Positions 35,901 through 44,124 of a stretch of 64,000 bases of DNA are shown piece by piece. The stretch's first letter is position 1. Every line of letters begins with the position of its first letter. Source of the stretch: Pelagicoccus albus (GTDB lineage Bacteria > Verrucomicrobiota > Verrucomicrobiia > Opitutales > Opitutaceae); the NCBI RefSeq assembly GCF_014230145.1, contig NZ_JACHVC010000007.1, positions 62,001 to 126,000 of the forward strand, in the 5' to 3' direction. The translations under genes were made by a program, and so were the position numbers. The notes beneath the pieces were generated by a model. It made no database searches, had not been told where the DNA came from, and was given only the letters and a program-made list of their open reading frames with translations.

Positions 35901-36831
35901 ACTCGATGAGGATGACGACGAAGATGAGGACTCTTCTACGGTAGTTGCTCTGCCGGATGCTGAAAGCGAAGCCGAAGAGACGGCGGAAGAACAGGAATCG
36001 GAAGCTGCGGAAGAGGTGGTTTCGGAGGAAGAATCGGAAACTGCCGAAGAAGAGGAAGCTGTGGAGCCGCTCTCCAAACAGCGTGCTCCTACTCCGGAGG
36101 AACGAGAGGAGTTGGAGAGTACCAACTGGAACGCCATCAAACGCGAAGTCGAAACGCTGCGTAAGCGTGTGCAAAGTATGGGGACGGTGAATACCGACGC
36201 GATTGCCGAGTATGGAGAATTGCGAGAGCGTCACGGATTCCTGAAGAGCCAGTACGACGACTTGGTTTCGTCCAAAGAAAAGCTGGTCGAAGCGATCGAT
36301 GAGATTAATCACAAGTCGCGTGAGCAGTTTTCGGATACGTTCGTGAAAATTCGTGAAAACTTTAAGCACACCTTCTCCACTCTGTTCCATGGAGGTAAGG
36401 CTGACTTGCAGCTCATCGAAACGGATGACGTGCTGGAAAGCGGAATCGAGATCGTGGCTCAGCCTCCGGGCACGAAGCTCAAGGGAGTTAGCTTGCTCTC
36501 TGGTGGACAGAAGACGATGACTGCGGTCGGTCTCCTGTTCGCGATCTATATGGTCAAGCCATCGCCTTTCTGTTTGTTGGACGAACTGGACGCTCCGCTC
36601 GACGAGTCGAACATTGGCCGCTTCACGACGCTGCTAAAGCAGTTCACCAAGCAGTCCCAATTCATCATCATCACGCACAACAAGCGTACGATCGCCGCTG
36701 CCCAGGCTATCTACGGAGTGACCATGGAGGAGAAGGGCGTATCCAAGGTGGTCAGCATGAAGTTTAACAGCGAGCACGAGGATCCCGATATGGTGAAGCT
36801 CGATCTGGAGAAGGAAGCGGCGAGTGCCTGA
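32971..36831 (+). CDS. smc: chromosome segregation protein SMC
   Basis: A 1286-residue SMC ATPase that compacts and separates chromosomes with ScpA/ScpB, which are not in the window. The N-terminal Walker A is VVGPNGCGKSNIADSIRW. Coiled coils follow, with a hinge near residues 520-640 (GPAVEALLGSAMEAVA and GLVTGGYKGK). The C-terminal signature is LLSGGQKTMTAVGL with the Walker B CLLDELDAPLD. I chose the ATG at 32971 (MYLSALKVNGFKSF), not the upstream one at 32926, because it matches the family start. Odd: an acidic Glu/Asp/Ser stretch at about 976-1046 in the second coiled-coil arm. Confidence 0.95.
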   Translation: MYLSALKVNGFKSFADHTHLKFNKGVTAVVGPNGCGKSNIADSIRWVLGEQSAKALRGGKMQDVIFEGSDKRKPLNICEVSITLTDCEQELGSDFNEVEISRKVHRDGGSNYYINGKACRLKDIQRLFMDTGIGRTSYSIMAQGQIDQILSSKPEERRAVFEEAAGISKYKAQRKETMNKLAHVEANLARVTDVVAEIGRQIGSLKRQATKAIRYKKLSHKLRHLDIGYSAYQYQTMSASLDSVDQSSNELQIEVDELATDLENKEGSLVVYKEERQALIQKVQDSQQSVFDLRSMKEQASNAADMAQIKIASMGERIEQANQDIHSFEVQLGEIASRFDEHNSDKEMHLDVLGNSDEIFQERNRDLSEIEERLRVAESQIQQLRVASQDAERASSRCRETLSAIEVEAGTSRNRLMRLEEELAEQGESQAEATQALSEFQERLQAVRGLQEQLQGDLESARDAVSEKRDAFKAAQARIQEVDRGVAQKSARVKLLQQLQEKLEGYGEGAKALLKGKLKGSLEGQAFEPLTIDLSVKDGYGPAVEALLGSAMEAVAVGDADTVVEIFQQLEEGKIGRACVQLQSSPIEETPASNLPDWLKPAADLVTLKDDASHASLRAVLASCYIVDEMSAFLKWREENQSFRFLQVASRKGETIDARGLVTGGYKGKVKNSSILQREVELKQTQKELEEEQKALEAARAEADKVNQELESAEEQVERKRAEISEANHELSSLQAEERNAQKLVQEQKMRAERLERERISLEDAQAASTERLEEAKSRLAQELERLESSRIQLEETESGIGEIRAERDEKRENLTQAKFDLQEKKQKLDVITRGLVEMEQRRNELTRLIETKTRDIQNWEEQSDSLKDEIAQAEERSGSVDAELEEAKILVNTTRESLAGVEEKIGVLEREQNELRIRVDELKGNLGSQQVQIAEKRSRLEFIQEEITREYGQDLTKTDWKWQLWKARQPVEDLPVLDEDDDEDEDSSTVVALPDAESEAEETAEEQESEAAEEVVSEEESETAEEEEAVEPLSKQRAPTPEEREELESTNWNAIKREVETLRKRVQSMGTVNTDAIAEYGELRERHGFLKSQYDDLVSSKEKLVEAIDEINHKSREQFSDTFVKIRENFKHTFSTLFHGGKADLQLIETDDVLESGIEIVAQPPGTKLKGVSLLSGGQKTMTAVGLLFAIYMVKPSPFCLLDELDAPLDESNIGRFTTLLKQFTKQSQFIIITHNKRTIAAAQAIYGVTMEEKGVSKVVSMKFNSEHEDPDMVKLDLEKEAASA

Positions 36832-36849
36832 GGTGAGAGCTGATCTTGG

Positions 36850-39003
36850 TCAGCGAGGATCGGTGTTGGATCCGACTACGGTGATCTCGTAGTTTTCGAC
36901 TTGGGTCTCGTCGTAGTTGTATATATCAACTGAATACCTCTCGCCGGGCTCCGCTTCGATGGTGATTTCGGTATACTCGGATCCGTATTCGAATTCAAGA
37001 GGCTCAGTAGCGCTTCCTTTGTAGACGGCGACTCCGGGACTGAAGAAAAATCCTTCTACCTTGAACGTGATATAGGCGTAGTCGTCGTTGTTGTAGATGC
37101 TCATCGTTTCGTAGCGGATGAGTCGATTGTCGCTGGTCGTGTAGGAGTTGTCCGCTCTGGTGATGCCTCTTTGTTGCGTGGAATCGAAGCTGAGCGGAAG
37201 GGAGGTGTGTCGCTCAAGCGTTAGCTCGAAAGAGCCAGTGGCGTCTTTTTCGAAGTTTAGGATACCGATGATCCCTTCTTCTAAGTCTTCTGTCGCTACG
37301 ATAAGCGTATCGGTCTGGTTTCTCCAACCTTGGTCCGCGTAGGCTGTGACGTGTCCGAAGGTTTTATCGAATACAGTAATCTCTCCGTCGAAAGTCGGCA
37401 GAAGGGTCAGTTTTGCCTCGGTGGAAGCCGGGAAAGAAACGGTGTCGATCAGTTCGATTCGCGTGTATTCGTTTCGATAAGGGAAAGAGTCTTCGGTCAA
37501 ATTGCCGGTTATGGTGGTGCCGGAATCAATCTCTTGAGTGGGCTCCGGCACTAAACCAATGGTGGTGGCCCCGTAGTACTCCTGCACGTCGAGCCAGTAG
37601 TTGTAGTCGGAGGAGGGAGTAAATTGGTAGTCGTCTAGAAGTGTTGTGACACCGGTTTCCTTGTTCTGCTCCAGAAGTCGCATGAAGGAATACTCCGAGC
37701 TTCTCAGGCCATAGGTGCGGCCTTCTTCAAAGGGGCCGAGCAAGGTTGTGGCAAGTCGACCGGTCGGGGTTTCTCGGCTGGGGAGTTGTTGAAGCTTTAT
37801 AATCTGAAAAGGAGATAGCTTGAAGAAGGGGCGGGAGTACTGAGGCGTTTCTGTGAGGTTTAGCTTGGCGAGGGAGACATTTCGATCGGGCTCCGGGGAT
37901 AGTTGGTCGTCTTTGTAGATCAGGTAGAAGGAGCCGTCGCCCACGGTCCGGAACGAATCCGGATCTAGCATATTCAGGCTCATGGCGATGTTTCCCTCGC
38001 TCGATCCATAGATTGGAGAGACACGTTCCAAGAATTCGGTAGAGTTATGGGCCAAAGGCCAAACGCGGTAGCCCGCTACGGTCGATCCATCGCTTTGTTC
38101 GAAGATCTTGATTCGATCCATAGGGCTTGGGACCTCAGGATCGCTATTTGTGGAACCAAGGATTTCGTCTACCCAGTCGATGACGCTGGCGATGTTGGTG
38201 TAGAAGGGGGTGTTTATGCCGTCTTCAATACTGCGAACGGAATGGCTCGTTACACCAACAGCTGTCCAGCCGTCATCGTCCTCATTTCTCATTAAGAGCG
38301 GGCTTCCGCTGTCACCGGAGTTGATGCCCTGGCTCGTCAGTCCAGTCTCTGTTGAGATGAAGTAGTCGTATTTCGGATGATCGTCCTCGTATTCGACGAT
38401 CTCTCGGAGAGCGAGCTCCAGCTCCTGCAACTGGGCGGTATCCTCGTCCTCGCTGTAACTGGTCAATCCCCAGCCTATCGCGGTGGTAGATCTATTGGGC
38501 ACCAGTCTCTCCAGGGCTCGATTTATAGAGAGCGGTTCTACGTCTTCGATAGCGGGTTCAATTTCGATGAGAGCCAGGTCGGATCCACGACCTATGCGGC
38601 GAGGCTGGTAGGAAGGGTGGAGGTGAATGCTGCGTGGGAAGACTGGAACGAAGTCGGCTTCAAGGTTAGTATTGCCCACCATGATTTCCATTTCGGGAAT
38701 ATCATAGGTCTCTAGGCAGTGGGCGGCGGTAAGGATCCAGTTTGGAGCAACCAAGGCGCCTCCGCAGAATTGGCGATCAACCGCGTCCAGCGAACTGTCG
38801 ATAAGGAGGAGAGCTGCCATCCAAGGATAGTCGCCCTCTGCTGCATCTTCACCCCCGACTATGGAAGGCTTCAGGATTTCGTCTGCTTGCAGGCTGGAAG
38901 TTGCCGCCAAGAAAGAGAGGGCTAAGAGGGCGCTTGCTTTCACACTATGGTATACCGATTGAGAATAAGTGTTGGATGCTAGGTATTTACTGCAGGCTGA
39001 CAA
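36850..39003 (-). CDS. secreted S1-family (trypsin-like) serine protease with C-terminal domain
   Basis: A 717-residue exported protease. A signal peptide precedes the mature start IVGGEDAAEGDYPW (residues 48-61). The triad is intact: His95 in LTAAHC, Asp142 in GSDLALIEIE and Ser232 in GDSGSP. The region before the active serine is GLTSQGINSGDSG; the position equivalent to trypsin Asp189 is not acidic and the usual Cys191 is Asn, so it is not a classic trypsin. Residues from about 280 onward form beta-rich domains of unknown role. The start could be a GTG at 38943, giving a compact signal peptide (VKASALLALSFLAATSSLQA). The stop faces the smc stop, with 18 bp between. Confidence 0.85.
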   Translation of the reverse strand: MSACSKYLASNTYSQSVYHSVKASALLALSFLAATSSLQADEILKPSIVGGEDAAEGDYPWMAALLLIDSSLDAVDRQFCGGALVAPNWILTAAHCLETYDIPEMEIMVGNTNLEADFVPVFPRSIHLHPSYQPRRIGRGSDLALIEIEPAIEDVEPLSINRALERLVPNRSTTAIGWGLTSYSEDEDTAQLQELELALREIVEYEDDHPKYDYFISTETGLTSQGINSGDSGSPLLMRNEDDDGWTAVGVTSHSVRSIEDGINTPFYTNIASVIDWVDEILGSTNSDPEVPSPMDRIKIFEQSDGSTVAGYRVWPLAHNSTEFLERVSPIYGSSEGNIAMSLNMLDPDSFRTVGDGSFYLIYKDDQLSPEPDRNVSLAKLNLTETPQYSRPFFKLSPFQIIKLQQLPSRETPTGRLATTLLGPFEEGRTYGLRSSEYSFMRLLEQNKETGVTTLLDDYQFTPSSDYNYWLDVQEYYGATTIGLVPEPTQEIDSGTTITGNLTEDSFPYRNEYTRIELIDTVSFPASTEAKLTLLPTFDGEITVFDKTFGHVTAYADQGWRNQTDTLIVATEDLEEGIIGILNFEKDATGSFELTLERHTSLPLSFDSTQQRGITRADNSYTTSDNRLIRYETMSIYNNDDYAYITFKVEGFFFSPGVAVYKGSATEPLEFEYGSEYTEITIEAEPGERYSVDIYNYDETQVENYEITVVGSNTDPR

Positions 39004-39139
39004 TCAATGATTTCGTTTCGTTCCCTAAAAATAGGCGTACGACGTTGGCCATTATGTCCATTGCTTGAGTCCCTCGACTCTGACGTTTGTTGCCGACTCC
39101 CTCCTTGACCCAGACTCTGTAACCCGTTTGTAACCATGG

Positions 39140-39562
39140 ATGCTCAGCTCTCTCAAACGTCTATTTGGCCGCAAGGAAACGGAGTCGGCCGCCATAGGCC
39201 GAAGGGGGGAGCGCGAGGCGGAGAAACTGCTCAAGAAGAAGGGCTTAATGATTCTCGCCCGTAACTGGCGCAGCGGCCGAGACGAGATCGATATTATTTG
39301 TCTCGACGGGAAGGCAGTCGTTTTCGTGGAGGTCCGTACTCGCAGTGTGGATGCCTTGGTGAGTGGTTACGACTCCATCAACCGCCGGAAGCGTGAAGCG
39401 TTGAAACGGGTTTGCCGTTCCTATTTCGCGAAGATGAAGCCCAGACCGATCACCTTGCGATTCGACGTGGTGGAAGTGGAGCATCAGGAAGGCACGATCG
39501 GGAAAGTTAGGCATTTTAGCGATGTGCCGCTATTTTCCAAAGCGGTTAATCGTAGTATATAG
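39140..39562 (+). CDS. yraN: UPF0102 / YraN family nuclease-like protein
   Basis: A 140-residue protein of the YraN family, distantly related to Holliday-junction resolvases. Residues near 20-60 include GRRGEREAEKLLKKKG and NWRSGRDEIDIICLDGKAVVFVEVRTRS, which hold the family Glu/Asp and E-V-R/K motif. DNA-binding activity is known in some homologues; the role in the cell is unclear. The alternative N-terminus is short and basic. It is the first gene of a plus-strand stretch leading to zwf. Confidence 0.9.
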   Translation: MLSSLKRLFGRKETESAAIGRRGEREAEKLLKKKGLMILARNWRSGRDEIDIICLDGKAVVFVEVRTRSVDALVSGYDSINRRKREALKRVCRSYFAKMKPRPITLRFDVVEVEHQEGTIGKVRHFSDVPLFSKAVNRSI

Positions 39563-39730
39563 CTAGAAGGAAGACCCTTCAGGCGGATCTTCATAAAATT
39601 TGTTCAGGTATCGCGATAGCGGGATTCATAGTGGCCCGTTTCTCTCTAAATTCCCTGTCATACGCTCTTTACACAGACCTGCCTGCCCTCAATTTCTAGG
39701 GAGCTTTTCTAACCGCCTAATATATAGTTT

Positions 39731-41272
39731 ATGTCACAGGAAACTCGTCACCCATTTCTCCAGGGGCTCAGCAAGCACCGAGGTGTCCAGCCAACCATTA
39801 TCACGATTTTCGGCGCGTCCGGAGACCTTTGCGCCCGTAAGCTGGTGCCTGCCATTTACAACCTGGCGGTGGACAATCTATTGCCTGCTGACTTTTACCT
39901 CATCGGGTTCGGTCGAAAGCCAATCCCGGACGAGGAGTTCCGCTCCATGGCTTCGGAAGCGATTTCGAGCTTCTCCCGCCGTCCCTTGAACAAGGAGATT
40001 TGGGACCGGATCGAGAAGAACACTTTCTATTGTTCCGGAGGCTACGACGAGGAAGAGGGCTTCCAGAAACTTAGCGACAAGATTGACTCGATCGAGAAGG
40101 AATCAGGTCGTGAGATGCAAAGCGTTTTCTACGTATCTACTCCTCCTTCTGTTTTCGACCCGATCGTCAAAAATCTCGGAAAGGTCGGCCTCGCTACCAA
40201 GTATCAAGATTCAAGCAAGCACACCAAGGTCGTCATCGAAAAACCTTTTGGTAAGGACCTCGAATCCGCCCAAAACTTGAACCGAGCGATCCAGGGTGTC
40301 TTTCAGGAGCGTCAGGTGTATCGAATCGATCACTACCTCGGCAAGGAGACTGTGCAGGATCTGTTGGTACAACGTTTCGCCAATTCCATTTTCGAGCCGC
40401 TGTGGAACCGCAACTATGTGGACAACGTGCAAATAACGGTGGCGGAGAGTTTGGGTGTTGGAACCCGTGGCGGCTACTACGAGCAGAGCGGGGCGACTCG
40501 TGACATGATTCAAAATCATACCATGCAGTTGTTAGCCCTGACTGCTATGGAAGCTCCTGCATCTCTCGATGCGGAATCGATTCGCGACGAGAAGGTGAAA
40601 CTGCTGAAGGCGATCAAGCCCTTGAAACTTGGATACGACAACCCGGACGTGGTGCGGGCCCAGTATCATGAAGGCTTGATTGGTGGCAAAAAGGTTACTG
40701 GGTACCGCGACGAAGAAGGCGTCTCGCCACAGTCGGAGACAGAAACCTACGCGGCACTTAGGCTTTCCATCAACAACTGGCGTTGGCAGGGAGTCCCTTT
40801 CTATCTCCGCTCAGGCAAACGCATGGCTCGCCGTGTAACGGAAATCGCGATACAATTTAAGCGTCCGCCATCGTCACTTTTCAGCGAAAACGAAATGATC
40901 AATTTGGCGAACAACTCCTTGGTTTTCCAAATACAGCCAGACGAAGGTTCGACCATCTTGCTCAACGGAAAAATTCCCGGCCTGCAGACTCGTACGCAGC
41001 CCGTTAAGATGCACTTCCGCTACTCCACGACTTTTGGGTCCAATACGCCGGAGGCTTACGAACGCCTTGTTCTCGACGCTATGATCGGTGATGGAACGCT
41101 TTTCATTCGTGGTGACGAAACGGAAGCGTCCTGGAATCTGATCACGCCGCTTCATGAATTCTGGAAGTCGGAAGGGCAGCGCGGAATCGAAACCTACGCG
41201 TCGGGCTCTTGGGGACCGAGCGCTTCCGATCGCATGCTCTGGCAAAATAGCCACGAGTGGCGTCGTCCTTAA
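39731..41272 (+). CDS. zwf: glucose-6-phosphate 1-dehydrogenase
   Basis: Oxidises G6P to 6-phosphogluconolactone with NADP, the start of the oxidative pentose phosphate path. The 513 residues carry the N-terminal IFGASGDLCARKL dinucleotide motif, the substrate-binding RIDHYLGKE with the catalytic His, KTP-like VIEKPFGKDLES, and the C-terminal FRYSTTFGSNTPEAYERL. All are normal. It is followed 26 bp later by opcA and then pgl, so the three form one operon that supplies NADPH. Confidence 0.97.
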   Translation: MSQETRHPFLQGLSKHRGVQPTIITIFGASGDLCARKLVPAIYNLAVDNLLPADFYLIGFGRKPIPDEEFRSMASEAISSFSRRPLNKEIWDRIEKNTFYCSGGYDEEEGFQKLSDKIDSIEKESGREMQSVFYVSTPPSVFDPIVKNLGKVGLATKYQDSSKHTKVVIEKPFGKDLESAQNLNRAIQGVFQERQVYRIDHYLGKETVQDLLVQRFANSIFEPLWNRNYVDNVQITVAESLGVGTRGGYYEQSGATRDMIQNHTMQLLALTAMEAPASLDAESIRDEKVKLLKAIKPLKLGYDNPDVVRAQYHEGLIGGKKVTGYRDEEGVSPQSETETYAALRLSINNWRWQGVPFYLRSGKRMARRVTEIAIQFKRPPSSLFSENEMINLANNSLVFQIQPDEGSTILLNGKIPGLQTRTQPVKMHFRYSTTFGSNTPEAYERLVLDAMIGDGTLFIRGDETEASWNLITPLHEFWKSEGQRGIETYASGSWGPSASDRMLWQNSHEWRRP

Positions 41273-41298
41273 TTCTTCGATACCAACCCAGTACGCAA

Positions 41299-42300
41299 AT
41301 GAGCGATACAAACACCGTATACGAAGCCTTGCCTGGGCTGTCGGTTCCGCTCGGAAACGCCATGAAGGAATTGACCGCTATGTGGTCGCCTGAGGACGAG
41401 TCCGGCAAGAGTAGGGACAACGAGTACCGTGCTTCCCGCATGAATCTGATCGTGCATATCGGATTCGAAGCGAGCGTGGAAGAGGCCAAAGAGCTCTTTC
41501 AGACTGTGATCGAGTTCTCGCACCGCTATCCTTGCCGCATGATTGTGCTTTGTCCGCAGCCTGAGTCTTGGGAGTCCAAGGAAGACATGAGCTGCAAGAT
41601 CTTTTCTGAGTGTGTATTTGGAAAAGGTGCCGGCGGTATGAGCTGTTGCGAGGTGTTGATTCTTGGATACACCTTGCACGACCGCCGTTTTCTCGAAAAT
41701 CAGGTTTCAATCTTTTTGGAGGCGGACTTGCCTACTTATTATTGGCCGACGCGATTTGGTTCAGCGGAAGCCTTGTCCGATTACAAATTCTTCTTCTCGC
41801 AGGCGGAACGGATCTTGTTTGATTCAACAGTGGAGTCTTTCTCGCTCGACCAGCTCGAAGTGCCAAAAGGCGATAAGGTTCACGATCTTTCGTTTTCTCG
41901 CCTATTACCGGTGCGGCAGTGTATGGGGCAGTTTCTGAGTGCCTTCCCGAAAGAGACTATTGTGGAAGGCTTGCAGAAGGTAACTCTCGCTGCTCCTCCA
42001 TCTTTCAAGTGCGAAGGGAAGGCTCTCATGAAGTGGGTAGATATGGCTGTTACGGCCTGTTTCGGTTCTTCTGAAGAGAGAGGCGAGCAGGTCGCATTCG
42101 AACAAAGCGAGTCGGAGGAAGGTGCTCCTGTCATCAGATTTGAATACGACAGCGATCGCTACATCACCTTCACTTTTGACCTGAGCAAAAGCGAAGCCCA
42201 CGTGGAGGGAGATCTTGGCAACGGTAAACAAGAACTGACTACAGGAGTACGTTTGCTCGACGCGGAGACTGCTTTGGCTGAAGCTCTGTTTTTTGGCTGA
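41299..42300 (+). CDS. opcA: glucose-6-phosphate dehydrogenase assembly protein OpcA
   Basis: A 333-residue OpcA homologue; in cyanobacteria OpcA helps assemble and redox-control G6PD. LPGLSVPLGNAMKELTAMW starts the family domain and RMNLIVHIGFEASVEEAKELF, MIVLCPQPESWESK and FLEADLPTYYWPTRFG continue it. I chose the ATG at 41299; the in-frame ATG at 41257 overlaps zwf. There are several cysteines (DMSCKIFSECVFGKG, MSCCEVLIL), which could sense redox state. It sits between zwf and pgl, which supports the call. Confidence 0.9.
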   Translation: MSDTNTVYEALPGLSVPLGNAMKELTAMWSPEDESGKSRDNEYRASRMNLIVHIGFEASVEEAKELFQTVIEFSHRYPCRMIVLCPQPESWESKEDMSCKIFSECVFGKGAGGMSCCEVLILGYTLHDRRFLENQVSIFLEADLPTYYWPTRFGSAEALSDYKFFFSQAERILFDSTVESFSLDQLEVPKGDKVHDLSFSRLLPVRQCMGQFLSAFPKETIVEGLQKVTLAAPPSFKCEGKALMKWVDMAVTACFGSSEERGEQVAFEQSESEEGAPVIRFEYDSDRYITFTFDLSKSEAHVEGDLGNGKQELTTGVRLLDAETALAEALFFG

Positions 42301-42328
42301 TTTGAACCGAGCCGATTGAAGACTACTA

Positions 42329-43066
42329 ATGAACACTTACCAAACCGAATACGGCACGCTGAAAGTCGGGCCCAAGGACGAACTTCTACAGGAAGCCCTT
42401 TCGCTCGCATTCGAGCACTTCGAAACTCTGGAGAAGGAGCATGTCAGCTGGGCTTTGACCGGCGGCTCGACTCCTAAGGATTTCTACAAGTGGATCGTCG
42501 AAAACGAACGACTTCCGGTCGAGGTCATGGATCGGGTTCTTTGGACCACAAGCGACGAGCGGACCGTGCCGCTGGAAAGCGATGACAACAATTTCGGCAA
42601 CGCGGATCGCTTGATGTTACAGCCTCTGGAAGTCATCGACGACGCGAAGTTTCCTTGGCCCACGGAGTTGGAGCCGGAAGCAGCCATCGAGGCTTACACG
42701 AAGACTTGGAACGCGGCGGCGGGCGAGGGCGCAGCCTACGACGTTTGTTTTGTCGGAATGGGCGATGACTGCCATACGCTCTCTCTCTTCCCCGGCAGCC
42801 CTTTGGTGAGTAATCCAGTGGAGGCGAACTTCGCTGCGGTGGATGTGCCTGGAAAGGGCATGCGTTTGACGCTGAGTCTCGCCGGCTTGGAAAAGTGCGG
42901 ATTGGTCGTTTTGATGACGCTAGGAGCTGGCAAGGCTGATGCCCTCAAGTCTGTTTTGCAGGGCGACTACGATCCTGTGAACAAGCCCTCGCAGAACTTG
43001 AAAGCGGTCGCTGATAAAGCCTTTTGGCTGGTCGACGAAGAGGCCGCTGCGAAACTCGATCTCTAA
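42329..43066 (+). CDS. pgl: 6-phosphogluconolactonase (DevB type)
   Basis: Hydrolyses 6-phosphogluconolactone. A 245-residue NagB-fold protein with WALTGGSTPKDFYKWI, LWTTSDERTVPLESDDNNFG and FVGMGDDCHTLSLFPGSPL. The His of the last motif is in the position of the usual catalytic GxDGHT. Gene order zwf-opcA-pgl fits the pathway. It ends 9 bp before a bidirectional terminator. Confidence 0.93.
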   Translation: MNTYQTEYGTLKVGPKDELLQEALSLAFEHFETLEKEHVSWALTGGSTPKDFYKWIVENERLPVEVMDRVLWTTSDERTVPLESDDNNFGNADRLMLQPLEVIDDAKFPWPTELEPEAAIEAYTKTWNAAAGEGAAYDVCFVGMGDDCHTLSLFPGSPLVSNPVEANFAAVDVPGKGMRLTLSLAGLEKCGLVVLMTLGAGKADALKSVLQGDYDPVNKPSQNLKAVADKAFWLVDEEAAAKLDL

Positions 43067-43075
43067 GGATATTTA

Positions 43076-43106
43076 AAAAGGCGAACTCCGGAAGAGTTCG
43101 CCTTTT
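43076..43106. terminator. bidirectional intrinsic terminator
   Basis: Perfect 13-bp stem AAAAGGCGAACTC (43076-43088) with GAGTTCGCCTTTT (43094-43106), 5-base loop. It separates pgl (plus) from the DUF5069 gene (minus). Confidence 0.9.
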
Positions 43107-43109
43107 GTT

Positions 43110-43529
43110 TTAATTCTTTTCGTCCGCTTCGATCGCTTCGAAGACGGTACCGGGAAAGTCCGGTGGCAAGTTCGGGTATTTGACCGGTAGAACTTGCTCG
43201 AAGCGTTCGCGGCTTGGCGTGCCCGGCCGGCCTAAATTGAAGGCGAATTCGTTCCATTCTTCGATCTGCTCCTCGCTCACTTTGCTTAGTACCCAAGATA
43301 CAATCTCTTGGTCTCTCGCGGTATCCGATGAGTTGGCCACGGCCTCGAGGAATTCTTCCTGATCGAGCTTGAAGAAGTCGATGAAAAGGCCGTCTAGCCC
43401 TTTGGGACTGCAAAAGGAGGCGAGGTACTCCTCGCTCAGTTTTCCTTGGTTTTTCAGGTGCGCTTTGTCGATGAATCGCCCGAGGTGATAGATGCCAAAG
43501 AGTTTTTCGGAGGGGAGTCGGATGTTCAT
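43110..43529 (-). CDS. DUF5069 domain protein
   Basis: A 139-residue soluble protein of the DUF5069 family, common in Verrucomicrobia and Planctomycetes and of unknown role. IYHLGRFIDKAHLKNQGKL with a conserved Arg, a Phe/Cys-rich turn and VSEEQIEEWNEFAFNLGRPG are the features I recognise. It starts 1 bp after dtd on the same strand, so the pair is probably co-translated. Confidence 0.75.
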   Translation of the reverse strand: MNIRLPSEKLFGIYHLGRFIDKAHLKNQGKLSEEYLASFCSPKGLDGLFIDFFKLDQEEFLEAVANSSDTARDQEIVSWVLSKVSEEQIEEWNEFAFNLGRPGTPSRERFEQVLPVKYPNLPPDFPGTVFEAIEADEKN

Positions 43530-43530
43530 G

Positions 43531-43983
43531 TTATTCCTTGTTTAGGCTATCGAGTAAGATTGTGACGGGGCCGTCGTTGAGAAGGTCGACTTTCATATCG
43601 GCCGCGAAAACTCCGGTGTGAACTGGTTTGCCCGTTATTTGTTCAAGTTTCTGGCAAACGGACAGATAGTCGGCCTTCCCTTTTTCGGGAGCGGCCGCGG
43701 CGTTGAAGCTGGGGCGGTTTCCCTTCTTGGTGCTCGCGATCAATGTGAATTGGCTAACCACCAGCAGTTCTCCTTCTATGGCTTTGAGCGATTGGTTCAT
43801 TTGTCCGTTCTCATCCTCGAATATACGCATATTCGCGATCTTGCGAGCGATCCAATCGATATCTTCCGCGGTATCGTCTCGATGAACGCCCAGAAGGACC
43901 AGAGCTCCCTGTCCGATGGAGGAATAGACTCGTCCCTCGATGGTGACCGAAGCTCGAGAAACGCGCTGTATGACTGCTTTCAT
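43531..43983 (-). CDS. dtd: D-aminoacyl-tRNA deacylase
   Basis: Removes D-amino acids (and glycine) wrongly attached to tRNA. The 150-residue protein starts MKAVIQRVSRASVTIEG, with ELLVVSQFTLIASTKKGNRPSF and the cross-subunit motif GPVTI at the C-terminus. The ATG at 43983 is clearly the family start; an upstream in-frame ATG at 44046 adds 21 unlike residues. All key residues are present. Confidence 0.95.
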   Translation of the reverse strand: MKAVIQRVSRASVTIEGRVYSSIGQGALVLLGVHRDDTAEDIDWIARKIANMRIFEDENGQMNQSLKAIEGELLVVSQFTLIASTKKGNRPSFNAAAAPEKGKADYLSVCQKLEQITGKPVHTGVFAADMKVDLLNDGPVTILLDSLNKE

Positions 43984-44075
43984 TGGGAAGGAAGGAATCT
44001 GCGGACTTCCACGGATGCAAGTAAGCTCTGACTGCCTTCCCAACACATATACTCGACTCTTCTAGATACAAAAAA

Positions 44076-44093
44076 GGCGGGCCGAAGCCCGCC
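44076..44093 (-). terminator. intrinsic terminator after fabV
   Basis: GC-rich 7-bp stem GGCGGGC (44076-44082) with GCCCGCC (44087-44093), followed on the minus strand by a run of six T (plus-strand A6). It is downstream of the fabV stop at 44125. Confidence 0.85.
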
Positions 44094-44124
44094 AGAAATG
44101 ATGTAAGTCTAAAAGTTTCTCGAG

